DNA of 64,000 bases. Source: Croceivirga radicis. Its GTDB lineage: Bacteria; Bacteroidota; Bacteroidia; Flavobacteriales; Flavobacteriaceae. The stretch is from positions 146,298-210,297 of the forward strand of contig NZ_MTBC01000007.1 of the NCBI RefSeq assembly GCF_002072105.2, in the 5' to 3' direction. Made by a program: the position numbers and the translations under genes. The notes under the pieces are model-generated. The model was not told the DNA's origin. It did not search any database and saw only the letters and a list, made by a program, of their open reading frames with translations. Of the stretch, positions 16,358 through 26,475 are shown in pieces. Numbering within the stretch: position 1 is the stretch's first letter; each line of letters starts with the position of its first letter.

Positions 16358-18517
16358 TTATTTTACTTCTTTTATATACAAGTCATCATTATATTCTAAA
16401 AGGTAAGTAGCTTTATTAAAGTAACCTGCGGTAAACTTGTTATAATAATCAAACTTATTACCAGAATACTCTGTTTGACCAATAAATTTAGCCGTTTCAA
16501 ATAAGTTTTTCTTGTAGGCTAATTTTAACAGCAGATCCATTGTAATATCATACCCCCTAACCGCATAGCGGTCTGGTTCAATACCATACATTTTTTCATA
16601 TGCTCTTGAAAATGTCCTATCACCATTAATCTTATAAGGAGACGGAAACGTAAATTCTAAATTTCCTAGATGAGGCCTTGAAATGTCCTCCCCTTCGAAT
16701 GCATTATTGTAATTAGTAGTAAACATTTTCACCTTTATTTTAGGACCAATAGCATCGTTAAGGTTAGAAGAGTTTACTATGGATACTAAACTTGCGGCTA
16801 GATTATCGTCTTCTGTTTCTACAAAAACCCAATTAGGCACGTATTTAGAAAGCATAGCTTTAAAGTCTACTAGGTGCAGGGAACCATCTTTACTCATTTT
16901 AGCCACCCTAGCTTTTGGAAACTTTTTGATGATGGCTTCTTTTGCCGTATTGTGCTTGGCATCTGCAATCACAATTATTTGTTCGTCTTTGCGCATTTCT
17001 GCTACCTTTTCCAATATACGATTCCGCAAAATAGAATCGTGTGGTACAGTGTAAAAGACATTATTAAAATTCAAATCGTTATCTGAAGCAAAAGGAACAA
17101 TTACAGGCACATTGGACTGAGATGCCGTTGCAGCCACCGTACTAATTAATTTTGGGGCGATTGGTCCTACAATAGCATCTATACCATAAAGCGATTGTGT
17201 TTCCATAATAGACCTTACCTTCTCCTCGCTCATTTCGGTATCAAAAACCTTTACATTTACAGATATACCTCTTCGTTTCATGGAATCTATGGCCACCATG
17301 GCACCAGTATACATACCCATGGCAATAGACATGTCTTTACGCTTGGTTAACTGGTTCTCTGTTTGCGAAGTATTATTAAAATCGATACGGTCAATTCTAA
17401 ATGGCAACAAGAACATTAGATTGGGCTTGTTCTCCACTTTTATACTATCTAACAAGTTAATCTGATCTATTACCAAGGCATTTTTAACCTGTAACTGATT
17501 TTCTTTTAGTCTTGGTAATTTTAACACCATACCTGCTTTTAGACCGTTTTCTAATTCTGGGTTTAAAGCGAATAAGGAATCTCTACTTATCTTAAGATTT
17601 TGGGTTAGGTTAAAAACCGTCTGCTTTGGTTTTACCTGATAAAATATATAATTATCCGTATTGACCACGCCCTTAGTAGGCTGCTTTTTAGGTAATCTAA
17701 GTACCATACCTTCTTTTAAGCCTCCTAATTCTTTTATTTCCGGATTTAAGGTAATAACAGAATCCACAGAGATACCATAATTTTGGCTAATTCTAAAAAT
17801 ACCAATAGATTTAGGTACGGTATACGACTCAAACAAACCAACTTGTTGTTCTTTTAAACTATCCCCTTTAGGTCTTGGTAACTTCAAGGTTTGGCCTACA
17901 GAAAGATAAGCCGTATTCTTAGGTAATTCTGGATTTAAACTCAGAAGGCTATCAATAGTTATCCCGTATTTATTGGCAATACTCCATCTAGTTTCTTTAG
18001 GTTGTACGGTATAGGTTAAAAACGCTATATCAGTTTCTTCATCTTCTACAACCTCTGCATACTTTGGAATTTGCAATACCATACCCTTTTGCAAGGGTTC
18101 TGCATACAATCTTTTATTGTAGCGTTTAAGCTGATCTTCTGTAATTTTATATTCTTGGGTAATTCCAAAAAGGGTTTCCTTTTTACGTACTTTATGCCTT
18201 GTGTAACCAATTGGCTTTACTTCTTGCTCTACCTTGTTATCAGTTAAATTTTTACTATCCGTAACCTGGGTTGCACCGCTCAAAGAAATTACCAAAATGG
18301 TATTGGGCTTTATTTCTTCTTTGTTTTTTATCTCTGGATTTTGCTTAAGTATAGAAGCAGGTGTTACCTTATATTTTTTGGCAATACTATATAAAGTCTC
18401 TCCTTTTTCTACCGCATGCGTGGTATATTTTTGTTGCGCCTGCAACGTAAGCAAGCCCAAAAAGAAAAAACCAAAAGATAAAATTGAAAAAATTACTTTT
18501 TTAACCATTATTCCCAT
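16358..18517 (-). CDS. LysM-repeat protein fused to a periplasmic-binding-protein fold
   Basis: The 719-residue envelope protein has a signal peptide (cleavage near LQAQQK, about residue 29), then about five LysM modules. Recognisable starts are [55 protein letters not shown] and [12 protein letters not shown]. The C-terminal half (about 365-719) looks like a type-1 periplasmic binding fold of the branched-chain amino acid receptor class ([39 protein letters not shown]). LysM modules bind GlcNAc polymers, so it probably sits on peptidoglycan. No ABC transporter is nearby, so the binding fold may be a sensor or scaffold. Its start overlaps guaA by 10 bases. Confidence 0.85.
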   Translation of the reverse strand: MGIMVKKVIFSILSFGFFFLGLLTLQAQQKYTTHAVEKGETLYSIAKKYKVTPASILKQNPEIKNKEEIKPNTILVISLSGATQVTDSKNLTDNKVEQEVKPIGYTRHKVRKKETLFGITQEYKITEDQLKRYNKRLYAEPLQKGMVLQIPKYAEVVEDEETDIAFLTYTVQPKETRWSIANKYGITIDSLLSLNPELPKNTAYLSVGQTLKLPRPKGDSLKEQQVGLFESYTVPKSIGIFRISQNYGISVDSVITLNPEIKELGGLKEGMVLRLPKKQPTKGVVNTDNYIFYQVKPKQTVFNLTQNLKISRDSLFALNPELENGLKAGMVLKLPRLKENQLQVKNALVIDQINLLDSIKVENKPNLMFLLPFRIDRIDFNNTSQTENQLTKRKDMSIAMGMYTGAMVAIDSMKRRGISVNVKVFDTEMSEEKVRSIMETQSLYGIDAIVGPIAPKLISTVAATASQSNVPVIVPFASDNDLNFNNVFYTVPHDSILRNRILEKVAEMRKDEQIIVIADAKHNTAKEAIIKKFPKARVAKMSKDGSLHLVDFKAMLSKYVPNWVFVETEDDNLAASLVSIVNSSNLNDAIGPKIKVKMFTTNYNNAFEGEDISRPHLGNLEFTFPSPYKINGDRTFSRAYEKMYGIEPDRYAVRGYDITMDLLLKLAYKKNLFETAKFIGQTEYSGNKFDYYNKFTAGYFNKATYLLEYNDDLYIKEVK

Positions 18518-20040
18518 TCTATTGTTGCTGGTGGTTTAGAGCTTATATCATAAACTACTCTATTTACACCTTTTACTTTATTTATAATCTCATTAGAAAT
18601 TTTCTGTAAAAACTCATACGGTAGATTTACCCAATCCGCTGTCATGCCATCCGTACTTTCTACCGCTCTTAAAGCTACACATTTCTCATACGTACGTTCG
18701 TCTCCCATTACCCCTACACTATTTACGGGTAAAAGCATGGCTCCGGCCTGCCACACCTTATCATACAGGCCATGTTTTTTAAGACCTTCTATAAAAATAG
18801 CGTCTACCTCTTGCAGCATTCGTACCTTTTCTGGGGTTATATCTCCCAAAATACGAATTCCAAGACCTGGACCCGGAAAAGGATGCCTACCCAAAATATT
18901 ATCTGGCATGCCAAGACTTTTTCCTACCCGCCTAACCTCATCTTTAAAAAGAAGGTGCAATGGCTCTACTATTTTTAACTTCATATAGTCTGGTAAGCCG
19001 CCTACATTATGATGGCTTTTTATGGTAACCGAAGGCCCTCCACTTGCCGAAACAGACTCTATCCTATCTGGATAAATGGTTCCCTGTGCCAACCAAGTAG
19101 CATTTTCTACCTGTTGGGATTCGTCATCAAAAACGTCTATAAAAACCTTACCTATTATCTTTCTCTTTCCTTCTGGGTCCGATTCTCCCTTAAGGGCATC
19201 CAAAAAACGTGCCGAAGCATCAACACCCTTAACGTTAAGTCCCATTCCCTTATATTGCTCCAACACTTGTTCGTATTCATTTTTACGCAACAATCCGTTA
19301 TTTACAAAAATGCAATACAACTGGTTACCAATAGCTTTGTGCAACAACATAGCCGCAACACTAGAATCTACTCCTCCTGAAAGCCCTAGAATAACCCGGT
19401 CTTTACCTATCTTTTCTTTTAATTCGTCTACGGTTTCCTCTACAAAGGCAGCAGGGGTCCAGTCTTGCTTTAAACCTGCAATATTTACCAAAAAGTTTTT
19501 CAACAATTTACTACCCTCTGTTGTGTGGTATACTTCTGGGTGAAATTGAATAGCATATGTTTTTTCGTCTTTCAGTTTAAAAGCGGCATTCTCCACGTCT
19601 TCCGTACTGGCCAATAACTCCGCACCTTCTGGTAATACCTTAATCGTATCGCTATGGCTCATCCATACTTGGGTACCCTCTTTTATGCCTTCTAAAAATG
19701 GTTCGTTTGCCTTAAAGTTACTCAAATGTGCCCTGCCATATTCTCGTGTAGCGGAAGGAGCTACGTTACCACCATTAAAATGTGCCAGATACTGTGCCCC
19801 ATAACAAATACCTAAAAGCGGTTTTTTACCTTTTATAGCAGATAGGTCTGGATGCGGCGCTTGTTCTGACCTTACGGAATGCGGCGAACCAGATAAAATA
19901 ACTGCCTGGTAAGCAGATAAATCTTCCGGAGGATTGTTGTACGGTTTAATTTCTGAGTAAATATTAAGTTCCCTAACGCGTCTTGCGATTAACTGAGTAT
20001 ACTGGGAACCAAAATCTAGGATTAAAACTTGATTATGCAT
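18508..20040 (-). CDS. guaA: GMP synthase (glutamine-hydrolysing)
   Basis: Converts XMP to GMP with glutamine and ATP, the last step of guanine nucleotide synthesis. The class I glutaminase domain has C79 in LLGICYGAQ with H167 and E169 in FHPEV. The ATP pyrophosphatase domain starts with the P-loop LSGGVDSS (about 220-227). The C-terminal dimerisation domain ends in PPATIEWE. The start is placed at ATG 20040 ([13 protein letters not shown]), because the frame extends only 5 non-conserved codons further upstream. The 510-residue length is normal. The end overlaps the LysM-PBP gene by 10 bases. Confidence 0.97.
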   Translation of the reverse strand: MHNQVLILDFGSQYTQLIARRVRELNIYSEIKPYNNPPEDLSAYQAVILSGSPHSVRSEQAPHPDLSAIKGKKPLLGICYGAQYLAHFNGGNVAPSATREYGRAHLSNFKANEPFLEGIKEGTQVWMSHSDTIKVLPEGAELLASTEDVENAAFKLKDEKTYAIQFHPEVYHTTEGSKLLKNFLVNIAGLKQDWTPAAFVEETVDELKEKIGKDRVILGLSGGVDSSVAAMLLHKAIGNQLYCIFVNNGLLRKNEYEQVLEQYKGMGLNVKGVDASARFLDALKGESDPEGKRKIIGKVFIDVFDDESQQVENATWLAQGTIYPDRIESVSASGGPSVTIKSHHNVGGLPDYMKLKIVEPLHLLFKDEVRRVGKSLGMPDNILGRHPFPGPGLGIRILGDITPEKVRMLQEVDAIFIEGLKKHGLYDKVWQAGAMLLPVNSVGVMGDERTYEKCVALRAVESTDGMTADWVNLPYEFLQKISNEIINKVKGVNRVVYDISSKPPATIEWE

Positions 20041-20043
20041 GGG

Positions 20044-20072
20044 CAAAAATAGCAAATTGATAGAGTACCAAA
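20044..20072 (-). promoter_or_regulatory. Promoter of guaA (-33 TTTG, -7 TATTTTTG)
   Basis: On the minus strand TTTG (20069-20072) is followed after 17 bases by TATTTTTG (20044-20051), which ends 3 bases before the guaA ATG. Both elements of the Bacteroidota promoter are present. The position implies a leaderless or nearly leaderless mRNA. Confidence 0.6.
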
Positions 20073-20262
20073 AGTACCTTTTAAGGATATTTAATACATC
20101 TTTTAAAAAACACTTATTTACAATAAGTTATCTTATGCAAACTAAAGCAATTTTATACTGATGCCATTAAACGCGGTTCTATTTTTACGTACTAATTAAC
20201 CTTATGTAGTTTTTTTCTTAACAATTTTAGAGTTTTCTTTGCGTCTCAAACCAAATATCAAA

Positions 20263-20922
20263 ATGATTAAAGGATTTATTTTTGATTTGGATGGTGTTAT
20301 TACCGACACCGCCGAATTACACTTCCTTGCGTGGAAAGCATTGGCAGACGACATGGGTTGGCAGTTTGACCGTGATGTAAACGAAAAACTTAGAGGTGTC
20401 TCTAGAATGGATTCCATAGGAATTATAATGGAACACAATACGGTAAGTTTACCTGAGGACGAAGTGGCGGCACTTGCAACCAAAAAGAATGATATTTATG
20501 TTGCGAGCTTGGACCAAATAACCACTGAGGATTATTTACCGGGTGCAAGAGAACTTTTAACCCACTTAAGACAAGAAGGCTTTAAAGTTGCACTTGGCAG
20601 TGCCAGTAAAAACTCTACAAAAGTGCTACAGCAATTAAATGCCACCAAATACTTTGATGTAATTGGAGACGGCAATAGTGTAAGCAAGAGCAAACCTGCA
20701 CCAGATATTTTTCTATTTGGAGCAGAAAAACTAGACCTAAAACCAGCAGAATGTATTGTTTACGAAGATGCAGAAAGCGGTGTAGATGCAGCCAAAGCAG
20801 GAGGTTTCTTTAGTGTTGGTATTGGACCAAAAGATAGGGTTGGCCATGCAGATGTTTGTTTTAGCTCCATGAAAGAAGCCACTCTTTTTGAAGTAAAATC
20901 ACATTTTAAAGAATTATTCTAA
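20263..20922 (+). CDS. pgmB: Beta-phosphoglucomutase-like HAD enzyme
   Basis: HAD-superfamily enzyme of about 220 residues that interconverts beta-glucose 1-phosphate and glucose 6-phosphate, used with maltose or trehalose phosphorylases. The catalytic nucleophile and acid/base are D8 and D10 in FDLDGVITDTAE. LRGVSRMDSI, the SASKNS motif II, the Lys-containing SKSKPAPDIF and EDAESGVDAAKAGG complete the pattern. The start is ATG 20263; the frame extends 8 codons up to a TTG without conservation. No phosphorylase or kinase is next to it. A strong terminator follows. Confidence 0.9.
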   Translation: MIKGFIFDLDGVITDTAELHFLAWKALADDMGWQFDRDVNEKLRGVSRMDSIGIIMEHNTVSLPEDEVAALATKKNDIYVASLDQITTEDYLPGARELLTHLRQEGFKVALGSASKNSTKVLQQLNATKYFDVIGDGNSVSKSKPAPDIFLFGAEKLDLKPAECIVYEDAESGVDAAKAGGFFSVGIGPKDRVGHADVCFSSMKEATLFEVKSHFKELF

Positions 20923-21316
20923 AATAAATGTCTTTTTAGATAGCAAAAGCCCCGGGAACCACTCCGGGGCTTTTTAATTTAAAATCAAAACCAACCTAAA
21001 TACATGAATTATAAATTCATCTAAATATGTTTTAAAACTTTTTCCTAGCAATTTTTATAGTATAACAACTAAAACAGATTATACCCTACCTAGAAACTTA
21101 AAAAAATTATTAAGCCTAGTAACTTTAGTCATGTCTACCTATTTTAGGAAGATTTAGATAGACAAGACAATACTAGGGAACTCAATGGCATAAACGTTTA
21201 TTTGCATTTAACTTCGCTGTTGGGAAATAATAGATATTGATGGTTTAATTTTAAATTTAGGTAATTTAATTAGCACATTACCCACTACTAAATCGTGTAT
21301 AAATTTTATTTAAAAA
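20923..21316 (+). other. 394-base intergenic region
   Basis: Apart from the terminator at 20945-20975 this stretch is AT-rich. I find no convincing gene, RNA fold or exact TAnnTTTG box in it. The last part should hold the promoter of the flavin-binding oxidase-like gene, but none is clear. Confidence 0.6.
20945..20975 (+). terminator. Rho-independent terminator after pgmB
   Basis: AAAAGCCCCGG pairs perfectly with CCGGGGCTTTT across an 8-base loop, followed by a T run. It lies about 22 bases after the pgmB stop. Confidence 0.92.
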
Positions 21317-21856
21317 ATGAGCAATATTTATTTAGCTGAAATAAAAAGGGAATTTAAAAGTGCCTTGGACAATCATGGTCATCCGTTTAATTATTTTGTG
21401 TGTAGTAGTATTGAAGGTTCAACACCAAAGCAAAGAACAGTGGTATTAAGAGGTTTTAAGAGTGAATACAAACCAATTTTCTACACGGACAAACGCTCTG
21501 CTAAGGTGGAGCAATTAAGAAACAACTCCGCAATATCCGCACTATTTTATCATCCTGATAAAAAATTACAATTAGTATTTACAGGTAATGCAAAAATCAT
21601 TACGGACACAAAGGCGTTACATAATGTTTGGACCTCTTTATCTGATAATGCAAAAAAGGATTACACCACCCAAAAAGCTCCTGGCAGCAGTAAAGAGCCT
21701 AACGAAATTGTAGATTATTTATCTAATCGTAATTTTTTCTGTCAAATTGAAATTGAAACAGAACGTATAGAATATCTAAAACTGGAAAAGCCACAACATC
21801 AAAGAATTTTATTTACTAAACAAGACTGGTGGGAAGAACAGTTTCTAATCCCGTAA
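21317..21856 (+). CDS. Pyridoxamine-phosphate-oxidase-like FMN-binding protein
   Basis: The 179-residue protein resembles the PNPOx-like split-barrel family, probably the Alr4036-type subgroup. The N-terminal half has QRTVVLRGFKSEYKPIFYTDKRSAKVEQL, matching the substrate/FMN-binding strand pattern (RTVVLRG, FYTD..S.K...L). A later QLVFTGNAKI strand and a conserved C-terminal basic/aromatic segment (RIEYLKLEKPQHQRILF) also fit. Whether it oxidises pyridoxamine phosphate or another substrate cannot be decided. It is convergent with bshC, overlapping by 12 bases. Confidence 0.8.
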   Translation: MSNIYLAEIKREFKSALDNHGHPFNYFVCSSIEGSTPKQRTVVLRGFKSEYKPIFYTDKRSAKVEQLRNNSAISALFYHPDKKLQLVFTGNAKIITDTKALHNVWTSLSDNAKKDYTTQKAPGSSKEPNEIVDYLSNRNFFCQIEIETERIEYLKLEKPQHQRILFTKQDWWEEQFLIP

Positions 21857-23446
21857 CACCAAAAATTCCGAACAAAGTGGATTCAATTTTTCCTTTAAAA
21901 TTGGAATTAACTCCGTACCATATTCTAAATACATTTCAGAAAAATTGAGTTGTCTTTCTTGCAAAGAATAATTAGGGAATAATTGGTTTTGTAGTTCGGT
22001 CAAGCGAATTATTTGATCCTTTAGTTTTCGTTTTTGAGCCTTTAATAAACGTTTTTCTAAATTATCCAGTCCTTTTTTTTGTTTCACTTCTTGTGCCTTC
22101 ACCGCTCCTAGAAAAGAAGCATCGGTTTGTTTCGCCAACTCATAAAGGGCTTTAAACTGTGCTTCCAAGGTGTTTTTTTGTGGCGTAAAATCTATATCGA
22201 TATTAGATATCTTTCTTACTTTCTTATTGATTAATCTGCTTTGTTTTAAGAACAAATCTTCAATAGTAAGGTCCATTTGTTTTAATTTCTTTTCTTCTTT
22301 GCTAGTAATCATTAAAACTGAATTACGCAGCAACAAAACAGGAAATGGAACCTGCAAGGCTTTAAAATATTGTTTTAACTGAAGCCAGTAAGCCAACTCC
22401 CCTCCCCCACCAATATAACAGAGATTAGGCAAAATTACTTCTTGGTATAGTGGCCTAGCTATTACGTTGGGTGAAAAACGTTCTGGATGTACCTCCATTT
22501 CTTGCAATAGTGCTGCTTTGGTAAATTTTATATCCGAATCGTTCACGTAATAATCATCTCCTCTCTGTACAATCCTTTCCCGTAGATTGTCCTTGAGGTA
22601 GAAATAATTTATCTCTCTAGGGTTTACTTGAATTTTATAGTCTTCACAAGCTTCGTTTAAGTTATTTATGGTCTCAGATACTATAGCGTGTGGTTTTTGA
22701 TCAATAATATCGGCCTTCATAAAAGGCACCAAAAGTTTTTTCAAATCAGCATCGTCCCCATCCACTATTACCAATCCATACTGCTTAAAAAGAGTGTTTA
22801 CCAAATATCGGGTGGCATTTGTTAGATTATCCTGCTCCAAATAGGCCGTTTTAAACAGCTCTTTTAATTGTTGTGCACGCTCCAAAGAACCCATTTGGGC
22901 GTCTATCACCTCATATACATCAGATAATCCATCAGTTTGCAATCTACCTACAGCTCCCGAGGCTTGTCTGTTCCATTGTATTTTTTTGCCTTTAAAGTTG
23001 AAAAAGTTTATTTCGTCAAAATCATGATCTTCTGTCGCCATCCAATAAATTGGCACAAAATTATATTCTGGATTTTCCTTCTTTAAAGTTTCCGCCAGAT
23101 TAATGGTTGCTATTATTTTATAGAGAAAATACAGAGGCCCTGTAAATAGATTAAGTTGATGCCCGGTTACTATGGTAAACGTATTTGTATCTTTTAAACT
23201 TGCTACATGCTGTTTGGTAAGTTCCGAAGTAGAAAAACCCTGATATTGATTTTCTAGCGCCTTAACCAATATAGCCCTGTTCTCTAGTGGAAATGATTTT
23301 GCTTTTTCTTGTATCTGTTCCTTTAGATTTTCTAATCCCGGAAAACGACCGTAAAATGGTTTTAACTTTTGATTCTGTTCTAAATAATCTAGAATTAACC
23401 TAGAAAAATATCCGGTTTCTTTATAAGGAATACAATCTACATCCAT
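21845..23446 (-). CDS. bshC: Bacillithiol biosynthesis cysteine-adding enzyme BshC
   Basis: Last step of bacillithiol synthesis: addition of cysteine to glucosaminyl-malate. The protein of about 533 residues shows the family block TGHQLNLFTGPLYFLYKI, YWMATEDHDFDEI, the YIGGGGELAYWLQLK segment, and a long charged C-terminal coiled coil. The start is placed at ATG 23446 (MDVDCIPY); the frame runs 4 codons further to a less likely start. It is divergent from the M14 peptidase gene. bshA and bshB are not in the window. Its presence suggests the organism uses bacillithiol as its low-molecular-weight thiol. Confidence 0.93.
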   Translation of the reverse strand: MDVDCIPYKETGYFSRLILDYLEQNQKLKPFYGRFPGLENLKEQIQEKAKSFPLENRAILVKALENQYQGFSTSELTKQHVASLKDTNTFTIVTGHQLNLFTGPLYFLYKIIATINLAETLKKENPEYNFVPIYWMATEDHDFDEINFFNFKGKKIQWNRQASGAVGRLQTDGLSDVYEVIDAQMGSLERAQQLKELFKTAYLEQDNLTNATRYLVNTLFKQYGLVIVDGDDADLKKLLVPFMKADIIDQKPHAIVSETINNLNEACEDYKIQVNPREINYFYLKDNLRERIVQRGDDYYVNDSDIKFTKAALLQEMEVHPERFSPNVIARPLYQEVILPNLCYIGGGGELAYWLQLKQYFKALQVPFPVLLLRNSVLMITSKEEKKLKQMDLTIEDLFLKQSRLINKKVRKISNIDIDFTPQKNTLEAQFKALYELAKQTDASFLGAVKAQEVKQKKGLDNLEKRLLKAQKRKLKDQIIRLTELQNQLFPNYSLQERQLNFSEMYLEYGTELIPILKEKLNPLCSEFLVLRD

Positions 23447-23514
23447 GAAAAAGCGCAAAAAATTGGGTTAAAGATAAGTTTCTTAAAAATTAGGCATCCT
23501 AAAAATTTCGTTAA

Positions 23515-23545
23515 TTGCCGAAACTAAAAATTTGTTCTAGATTTG
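23515..23545 (+). promoter_or_regulatory. Promoter of the M14 peptidase (-33 TTG, -7 TAGATTTG)
   Basis: TTG at 23515-23517 and TAGATTTG at 23538-23545 are separated by 20 bases, a good match to the Bacteroidota promoter. They lie 27 bases before the ATG at 23573. Confidence 0.6.
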
Positions 23546-23572
23546 AGACATACCAAAAAACCATACAACCCA

Positions 23573-26017
23573 ATGAGGCTATCTTTACTACTTTGTTTCT
23601 CTTTATTTCTAAGCATTTTAAAAGCTCAAAATATTAAAACTCCCTCAGAATTTCTTGGGTACGACTTGGGCTCCCAATTTAGCAGGCATCATGAAGTAGT
23701 AGCTTATTACGAATATTTAGCAGAAACTGCTCCTAACAGGGTTAAATTGGTACGCTATGGCAAAACCAACGAAAGAAGACCGTTAATTTTGGCCTACGTT
23801 TCGTCTAAAGAAAACATCAGCAATTTAGACGATATACAAACCGAACACTTAAAAAGTATAAATAATAAGGGTACAAATGATAAGGCTATTGTTTGGTTAA
23901 GTTATAATGTGCATGGTAATGAAAGTGTAAGTACTGAAGCATCCATGAAAACTATCTATTCCTTATTAACCGAAAAACAAGCTTATCTGGAAAATACCGT
24001 AGTTATAATTGACCCTTGTATTAACCCAGATGGAAGAGATCGCTATGTAAATTGGTACAACCAAAATAAAAACACACCTAACCAAGTAGATCCCAATAGT
24101 GTAGAGCACCATGAAGGCTGGCTATCTGGCAGAAGCAATCATTATATGTTCGATTTAAATAGGGATTGGGCTTGGTTAACACAGATTGAAAGCCAACAAC
24201 GCTTAAAACAATTCAATAAATGGATGCCACACGTGCATGTAGATTTTCATGAACAAGGAGTTAACAACCCATATTATTTTGCACCTGCCGCAGAACCGTA
24301 CCATGAGGTGATAACTGACTTTCAACGTCAGTTCCAAGAAACTATTGGAAAAAACCATGCTAAATATTTTGATGCAAACGGTTGGTTCTATTTTACCAAA
24401 GAGGTTTTTGACCTGTTATATCCTAGTTATGGTGATACCTACCCTATGTATAATGGTGCTATTGGCATGACCTACGAGCAAGGTGGCAGTGGTAGGGCAG
24501 GATTAGGTATTATTACCAATAATGGAGATACCTTAACCTTAAAGGATAGAATAGACCATCATTTTACTACGGGTTTATCTACCGTTGAAGTGGCTTCTAA
24601 CAACTCCGTTAAACTAAACCAAGAATTCAAAAAATTCTACCAAAACAAAAATTACAAGTATAAGAGCTATGTGCTTAAAGGAGACACGGATAAATTAGAT
24701 GCACTCACCAAATTATTAGACCAACACGAAATTACCTATGGTTTTACCAAAAATAGTACGGTTAAAGGCTATAATTATACCAATGGCACTTTTGGAAGTA
24801 TGAGTACGGACCAAAATACCTTGGTGGTTTCTACCGATCAACCCAAGGGCACAATGGTTAAAGTTCTATTTGAACCAAATGCTAAATTGAGTGATTCCTT
24901 AACTTATGATATCACTGCTTGGTCGCTACCTTATGCTTACGGCTTAGATGCCATTGCAACAACTAGTTTGGTAAATACCCAGAATAGTACCCTTAATACA
25001 GAAACAAAACTATTCGAGCCCAATTCATACGCTTACGTTACCGACTGGAACAGCTTAAGAGATGCTAAGTTCTTAGCCAGCTTATTACAAAAGAAAGTAA
25101 AGGTTAGAAAAGCTACTACCCCATTTACTATTAACAATCAGTCTTTTGAACGCGGTAGTTTAATTATTACACGTTCCGATAACGAAAATGTTAAAAATTT
25201 TGAACAAACACTAATAGCGACAGCCAAAGAAACCGACAAAATTTTACACCCGGTTAGTACCGGATTTGTGGACAAGGGTAAAGACTTTGGTTCTAGTTAT
25301 GTAGACATGATAAAAGCACCTAGAGTTGCCGTACTAAGTGGTGAGCCTACAAGAACCTTGCAATTTGGCGAAATATGGCACTTTTTTGAACAGCAACTAA
25401 ATTACCCAATTACCATTTTAGAAAGTTCATACGCCAAAAGAGTAGATTTAGATACTTATGATGTTTTAATATTACCAGATGGTAATTATGGCCGATTTTT
25501 AGACGAAGAAACCCTTAAAGATTTAAAAGAATGGGTTAGGTCTGGCGGTAACCTTATAGCCATGAGTGGTGCTATTGATCAATTAGCCAGTAAAGGTGGT
25601 TTTGGCATAAAAAAGAAAAAAAATGAATCTGAGGAGAAAGAAAAGCCCCTAGCACATAAAGATTTACAGCGCGAATCCATGAAAAAGGCCATTACTGGCG
25701 CCATTTTTAAAACCAAAGTAGATAACAGCCATCCCTTGGCCTTTGGTTATACAGATACCTACTTTACTTTAAAACTGGGGGCCAAAGCTTTTGACTATCT
25801 AAAAACAGGCAATGCCGTATACTTAGAAAATAATACCACACCTGTTTCTGGTTTTGCCGGCAGTACGGCTCAAAAGCAATTAGGTAATACATTAGTTTTT
25901 GGGGCAGAAAAAATGGGGCGTGGACAAGTTATTTATCTAGTAGACAATCCTTTATTTAGAGGTTTTTGGGAAAATGGAAAATTGTTCTTTGCCAATGCTT
26001 TGTTTATGGTAGATTAA
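23573..26017 (+). CDS. Secreted M14-family zinc carboxypeptidase-like protein
   Basis: The protein of about 814 residues has a signal peptide ending near residue 19 (ILKAQN). The M14 zinc ligands are visible as H114 and E117 in NVHGNESV and H226 in DFHEQG. A later GMTYEQGG segment could hold the general-base Glu. The C-terminal part (about 590-814) is a glutamine-amidotransferase-like, GATase-type fold (VLILPDGNYG, VRSGGNLIAMSG), a combination common in Bacteroidota. ATG 23573 is chosen over an in-frame TTG 10 codons upstream because it gives a clean signal peptide. The stop overlaps the start of the broken VOC gene (TAATG). Confidence 0.9.
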   Translation: MRLSLLLCFSLFLSILKAQNIKTPSEFLGYDLGSQFSRHHEVVAYYEYLAETAPNRVKLVRYGKTNERRPLILAYVSSKENISNLDDIQTEHLKSINNKGTNDKAIVWLSYNVHGNESVSTEASMKTIYSLLTEKQAYLENTVVIIDPCINPDGRDRYVNWYNQNKNTPNQVDPNSVEHHEGWLSGRSNHYMFDLNRDWAWLTQIESQQRLKQFNKWMPHVHVDFHEQGVNNPYYFAPAAEPYHEVITDFQRQFQETIGKNHAKYFDANGWFYFTKEVFDLLYPSYGDTYPMYNGAIGMTYEQGGSGRAGLGIITNNGDTLTLKDRIDHHFTTGLSTVEVASNNSVKLNQEFKKFYQNKNYKYKSYVLKGDTDKLDALTKLLDQHEITYGFTKNSTVKGYNYTNGTFGSMSTDQNTLVVSTDQPKGTMVKVLFEPNAKLSDSLTYDITAWSLPYAYGLDAIATTSLVNTQNSTLNTETKLFEPNSYAYVTDWNSLRDAKFLASLLQKKVKVRKATTPFTINNQSFERGSLIITRSDNENVKNFEQTLIATAKETDKILHPVSTGFVDKGKDFGSSYVDMIKAPRVAVLSGEPTRTLQFGEIWHFFEQQLNYPITILESSYAKRVDLDTYDVLILPDGNYGRFLDEETLKDLKEWVRSGGNLIAMSGAIDQLASKGGFGIKKKKNESEEKEKPLAHKDLQRESMKKAITGAIFKTKVDNSHPLAFGYTDTYFTLKLGAKAFDYLKTGNAVYLENNTTPVSGFAGSTAQKQLGNTLVFGAEKMGRGQVIYLVDNPLFRGFWENGKLFFANALFMVD

Positions 26018-26400
26018 TGCTAAAGGGTATACATCATATAGCAATAATTTGTTCGGATTATAAAAAATCGAAACACTTCTATACTAACGTGTTGGGGTTT
26101 ACCATAATCAAAGAAACCTTTAGAGAAGAACGCAACTCCTATAAACTAGACCTAGCCTTAAACGGTAGTTACTGTATAGAATTATTCTCGTTTCCTAATC
26201 CACCTTAAAGGCCATCTAGACCAGAAGCACAAGGGTTAAGACACTTGGCTTTTAGCGTTTCTAATTTGGAAGCGTGTATTTTAAGATTAAAAGAATTAAA
26301 CGTAAGCACAGAACCTATACGAGTAGATGAAGTAACACAAAAGCGTTTTACATTTTTTGAAGACCCAGATCATTTACCCTTAGAACTTTATGAACTATAA
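26017..26400 (+). pseudogene. VOC/glyoxalase-family gene (YaeR-like) interrupted by one in-frame TAA
   Basis: Reading from ATG 26017 gives 127 codons plus the final stop at 26398-26400, with a TAA at codon 64 (26206-26208). Before it the protein reads HHIAIICSDY to ELFSFPNPP. After it, in the same frame, it continues RPSRPEAQGLRHLAFSV to LPLELYEL. E. coli YaeR has ELFSFPFPPERPSRPEA at this point, so the TAA replaces one codon, and GAA, AAA or CAA to TAA is a single change. All four usual metal-ligand regions (HH, IELF, RHLAF, LELYE) are intact. It is a very young pseudogene, a read-through gene or a sequence error. It overlaps the M14 stop by one base. Confidence 0.9.
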
Positions 26401-26475
26401 TTATGGATAAGACAGAATTAAACATATAACCGTCTAAGCAAATTTATTCGTAATTTTAAAGTAAAAGTCGATGGT

